Positions 5,058-6,921 of a stretch of DNA of 6,921 nt are shown piece after piece (position 1 is the first letter of the stretch; every line of letters begins with the position of its first letter). Under the pieces are notes generated by a model, which searched no databases, had not been told where the DNA came from, and worked only from the letters and a program-made list of their open reading frames with translations. The DNA is taken from assembly GCA_964569715.1 (NCBI GenBank), contig CAZMUD010000059.1, forward strand, positions 1 to 6,921, written 5' to 3'. Source of the stretch: CAZMUD01 sp964569715 (lineage in GTDB: Bacteria > Chloroflexota > Dehalococcoidia > Dehalococcoidales > UBA2162). The position numbers and the translations under genes were made by a program.

Positions 5058-5459
5058 TCATCGAATAGGGTGGGGCAGGAGTAACACAATCAATATGATG
5101 ACCGCGGCAAGTGCGGAGATTAAATACAAACCGGCACCGGCCGCCAGACCTATACCAGCTACTGCCCATATAGTAGCCGCAGTGGTTAACCCCTCAACAG
5201 CACCTCTCTCACGGCGTATAATGGCTCCTGCGCCGAGGAAACCAATACCAACTACTATCCCAGCCGCAACCCTTGATGGGTCAGCAACAGCGCCAAAGCC
5301 ATAGATAGAAGCCATGGTAAATACGGCAGCACCAACGCAAACAAGAACACTAGTTCTTAAGCCAACAGGTTTACCGGCTCTCTCCCGCTGGTAGCCGATA
5401 ATGGCTCCTAAAGCTGTTGCCATTAGGAGGCGAAGAGCCATTTCTAACTCAATCGGCAC
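5058..5459 (-). CDS. MgtC/SapB-family inner-membrane protein (short form)
   Basis: Small integral membrane protein of the MgtC/SapB family. MgtC itself supports growth at low magnesium and inside macrophages and binds the F-ATPase. The short SapB-like members are widespread and mostly uncharacterised. The 133 residues form about five hydrophobic segments (near 7-22, 36-52, 64-81, 92-108 and 110-128). The family signatures are all present: GYQRERAGKPVGLRT (22-36), RVAAGIVVGIGFLGAGAI (63-80) and GLTTAATIWAVAGIGLAAG (90-108). The soluble C-terminal ACT-like domain of true MgtC is absent, so a virulence or magnesium role should not be assumed. The start is GTG at 5459-5457, seven bases after a GGGGG run. 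The gene lies 23 bases after leuA and is probably co-transcribed with it. A structural tie to leucine metabolism is not evident. Confidence 0.9.
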   Translation of the reverse strand: MPIELEMALRLLMATALGAIIGYQRERAGKPVGLRTSVLVCVGAAVFTMASIYGFGAVADPSRVAAGIVVGIGFLGAGAIIRRERGAVEGLTTAATIWAVAGIGLAAGAGLYLISALAAVIILIVLLLPHPIR

Positions 5460-5482
5460 TTCAAGACCCCCTGTATAATAAT

Positions 5483-6921
5483 CTACCCAGCCGCCTTCTT
5501 AGCGGCTAATAACCGATTAAGGGCATTGGTATAGGCTTTGGCGCTGGCGACAATGATGTCAGTATCAGCACCCCGTCCGGTATAGGTTACACCCTCGCTT
5601 TCTATCCTTATCAGCACCTCACCGATGGCATCAATACCCTCGGTTACTGATTTAACACTGAATTCGGTGAGCACATTAGGCACTCCCACGAGCCTGTCAA
5701 TTGCCTTGCACACGGCGTCAACCGGGCCTGTGCCCAGGGCAGCATCGGCCACGACCTGGCCATCAGGAGCGGTGAGCCTGACGGCGGCAGTGGGAATACC
5801 CCTATCACCACAGCTTACCTGGAGACGGTCAAGGTGATAGATTTCAGACACGGCGCGTTGCTCCTCGGCGATAAGTGACTCGATATCCTTATCGGTAACA
5901 TCCCTCTTTTTATCAGCCAGCTCTTTAAAGGAGGAGAAGGCACGGCTGAAGTCTTCTTCGTTCAGGCTATAGCCTAATTCTGCCAGCCGTTCCTTAAAGG
6001 CATGCCGTCCGCTGGTCTTGCCCAGCACCAAGCTGCTGGCTGGCATGCCTATGGTTTTGGGGTCCATTATTTCAAAGGTGATTGGCATCTTGATTATACC
6101 ATCCTGGTGAAGGCCTGACGCATGACGGAAAGCGTTGGCGCCAACAATAGCCTTGTTAGGTTGCACCGGAAAACCGGTTAGCTCGCTTACCAGTCGGCTG
6201 GTTTTATAAATTTGTGTGGTATCAATATTGGTAGTCAGGTTAAAAAAGTCCTGGCGGGTCTTGATAGCCATTACAATCTCCTCAAGCGAGGCATTACCAG
6301 CCCTTTCCCCGATGCCGTTAATGGTGCACTCCACCTGTCTTGCCCCCCGCTTGAGCGCTTCCAGGCTATTAGCCACGGCTAGGCCCAGGTCATTATGGCA
6401 ATGAACACTAACTACCGCTCGCTCAATATTGGGCACATTCTTGAAAACTCCCTCAATAAGGTCGCCGAACTGGTCAGGCATGGCGTAACCTACCGTATCA
6501 GGGATATTTACTGTAGTGGCTCCAGCGTCAATAACTGCTTTCAAGATTTGGTAGATATATTCGGGCTCAGTTCGGCTGGCGTCCATCGCCGAAAACTCTA
6601 CATTATCAACATATTTCTTGGCTCTAGCTACCGTACTGCGGGACATCTCAAGAATCTCCTCGCGGCTCTTTTTCAGTTGATAAAAGAGGTGTATATCTGA
6701 AGACGAGAGGACTATATGAATGCAAGGGTGTGCAGCTCCTTTGACTGCCTCCCAGCTCTGGTCAACAGCATCAAGATTAGCATGGGTTAGAACACAGATT
6801 ACAGGCGTGCGAATCTCTTTAGCAATAAGGCTTACTGCCTCAAAATCGCCCGGCGAGGTAACTGGGAAGCCAGCCTCAATAACATCCACACCAAGCTTCT
6901 CTAGTTGCCTGGCTATCTCCA
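5483..6921 (-). CDS. leuA: 2-isopropylmalate synthase, 5' end beyond right edge
   Basis: Cytoplasmic DRE-TIM metallolyase catalysing acetyl-CoA plus 2-oxoisovalerate to 2-isopropylmalate, the committed and usually leucine-inhibited step of the pathway. The frame is open to the window edge, reading EIARQLEKLGVDVIEAGFP at the edge. About 30 residues carrying the DTTLRDGEQ motif are therefore off-window, and the GTG at 6889 is an internal valine. Counting from that valine, visible landmarks are HCHND (metal-binding HxH, 163-167), NGIGERAGNASLEE (191-204), GANAFRHASGLHQDGI (250-265) and a linker rich in Lys and Asp near 325-340. The C-terminal regulatory domain follows from about 350 to 468, with GTGPVDA and GRGADTDIIVASAKAYTNALN. 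Full length would be about 510, the family norm. The presence of the regulatory domain argues for feedback control. CimA at the other end of the operon is its paralogue with a different substrate. Confidence 0.96.
   Translation of the reverse strand, partial: EIARQLEKLGVDVIEAGFPVTSPGDFEAVSLIAKEIRTPVICVLTHANLDAVDQSWEAVKGAAHPCIHIVLSSSDIHLFYQLKKSREEILEMSRSTVARAKKYVDNVEFSAMDASRTEPEYIYQILKAVIDAGATTVNIPDTVGYAMPDQFGDLIEGVFKNVPNIERAVVSVHCHNDLGLAVANSLEALKRGARQVECTINGIGERAGNASLEEIVMAIKTRQDFFNLTTNIDTTQIYKTSRLVSELTGFPVQPNKAIVGANAFRHASGLHQDGIIKMPITFEIMDPKTIGMPASSLVLGKTSGRHAFKERLAELGYSLNEEDFSRAFSSFKELADKKRDVTDKDIESLIAEEQRAVSEIYHLDRLQVSCGDRGIPTAAVRLTAPDGQVVADAALGTGPVDAVCKAIDRLVGVPNVLTEFSVKSVTEGIDAIGEVLIRIESEGVTYTGRGADTDIIVASAKAYTNALNRLLAAKKAAG

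Noticed and set aside
6887..6889. GTG at 6889 as the leuA start
   Set aside because: The frame stays open to the window edge with typical LeuA sequence (IARQLEKLG) before it, so this is an internal valine.

Overview
The window carries, entirely on the minus strand, a leucine/isoleucine biosynthesis operon whose core is leuA-leuC-leuD-leuB-cimA. LeuA (2-isopropylmalate synthase) enters from the right edge without its first residues. CimA (citramalate synthase) leaves at the left edge after 152 codons. The gene order, the archaeal-type (short) LeuC and LeuD subunits, CimA following LeuB, and the mid-range GC recall Dehalococcoidia and related Chloroflexota. That placement is an inference from family knowledge, not a search. 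Non-ATG starts dominate: GTG for leuB, the MgtC-like gene and the 242-aa gene, and TTG for leuC and cimA. Most have a convincing Shine-Dalgarno sequence.

Layout in transcription order (right to left): leuA (window edge to 5483); a short MgtC/SapB-family membrane protein (5459-5058); an unnamed three-helix membrane protein (4992-4579); leuC (4547-3297); a 245-bp spacer with an inverted repeat, a tiny ORF with a strong Shine-Dalgarno and an A_AAA_AAC slippery heptamer, and a 20-bp repeat remnant; an unrecognised AT-richer 242-aa gene (3051-2323); leuD (2295-1801); a non-coding fold-back element of about 220 bp (about 1584-1802); leuB (1554-457); cimA (456 to the edge), which starts on the codon right after the leuB stop, in the same frame.

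How the genes work together: LeuA condenses 2-oxoisovalerate with acetyl-CoA, LeuCD isomerises 2-isopropylmalate, and LeuB oxidises and decarboxylates 3-isopropylmalate to the leucine precursor. CimA makes citramalate from pyruvate and acetyl-CoA. LeuCD and LeuB can usually process that product to 2-oxobutyrate, so one operon would feed both leucine and threonine-independent isoleucine synthesis.

The unusual part is how heavily the operon has been interrupted. Two membrane-protein genes lie between leuA and leuC. Unknown coding and remnant DNA lies between leuC and leuD. A MITE-like element with 46-bp imperfect terminal inverted repeats lies exactly at the leuD stop codon. A 20-bp piece matching the outer end of that element at 19 of 20 positions recurs at 3120-3139. 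LeuB has Arg-Arg where the family usually has Asp-Ile at the coenzyme-specificity position. I see no T-box, attenuator or clear promoter; any leader would lie upstream of leuA, outside the window.
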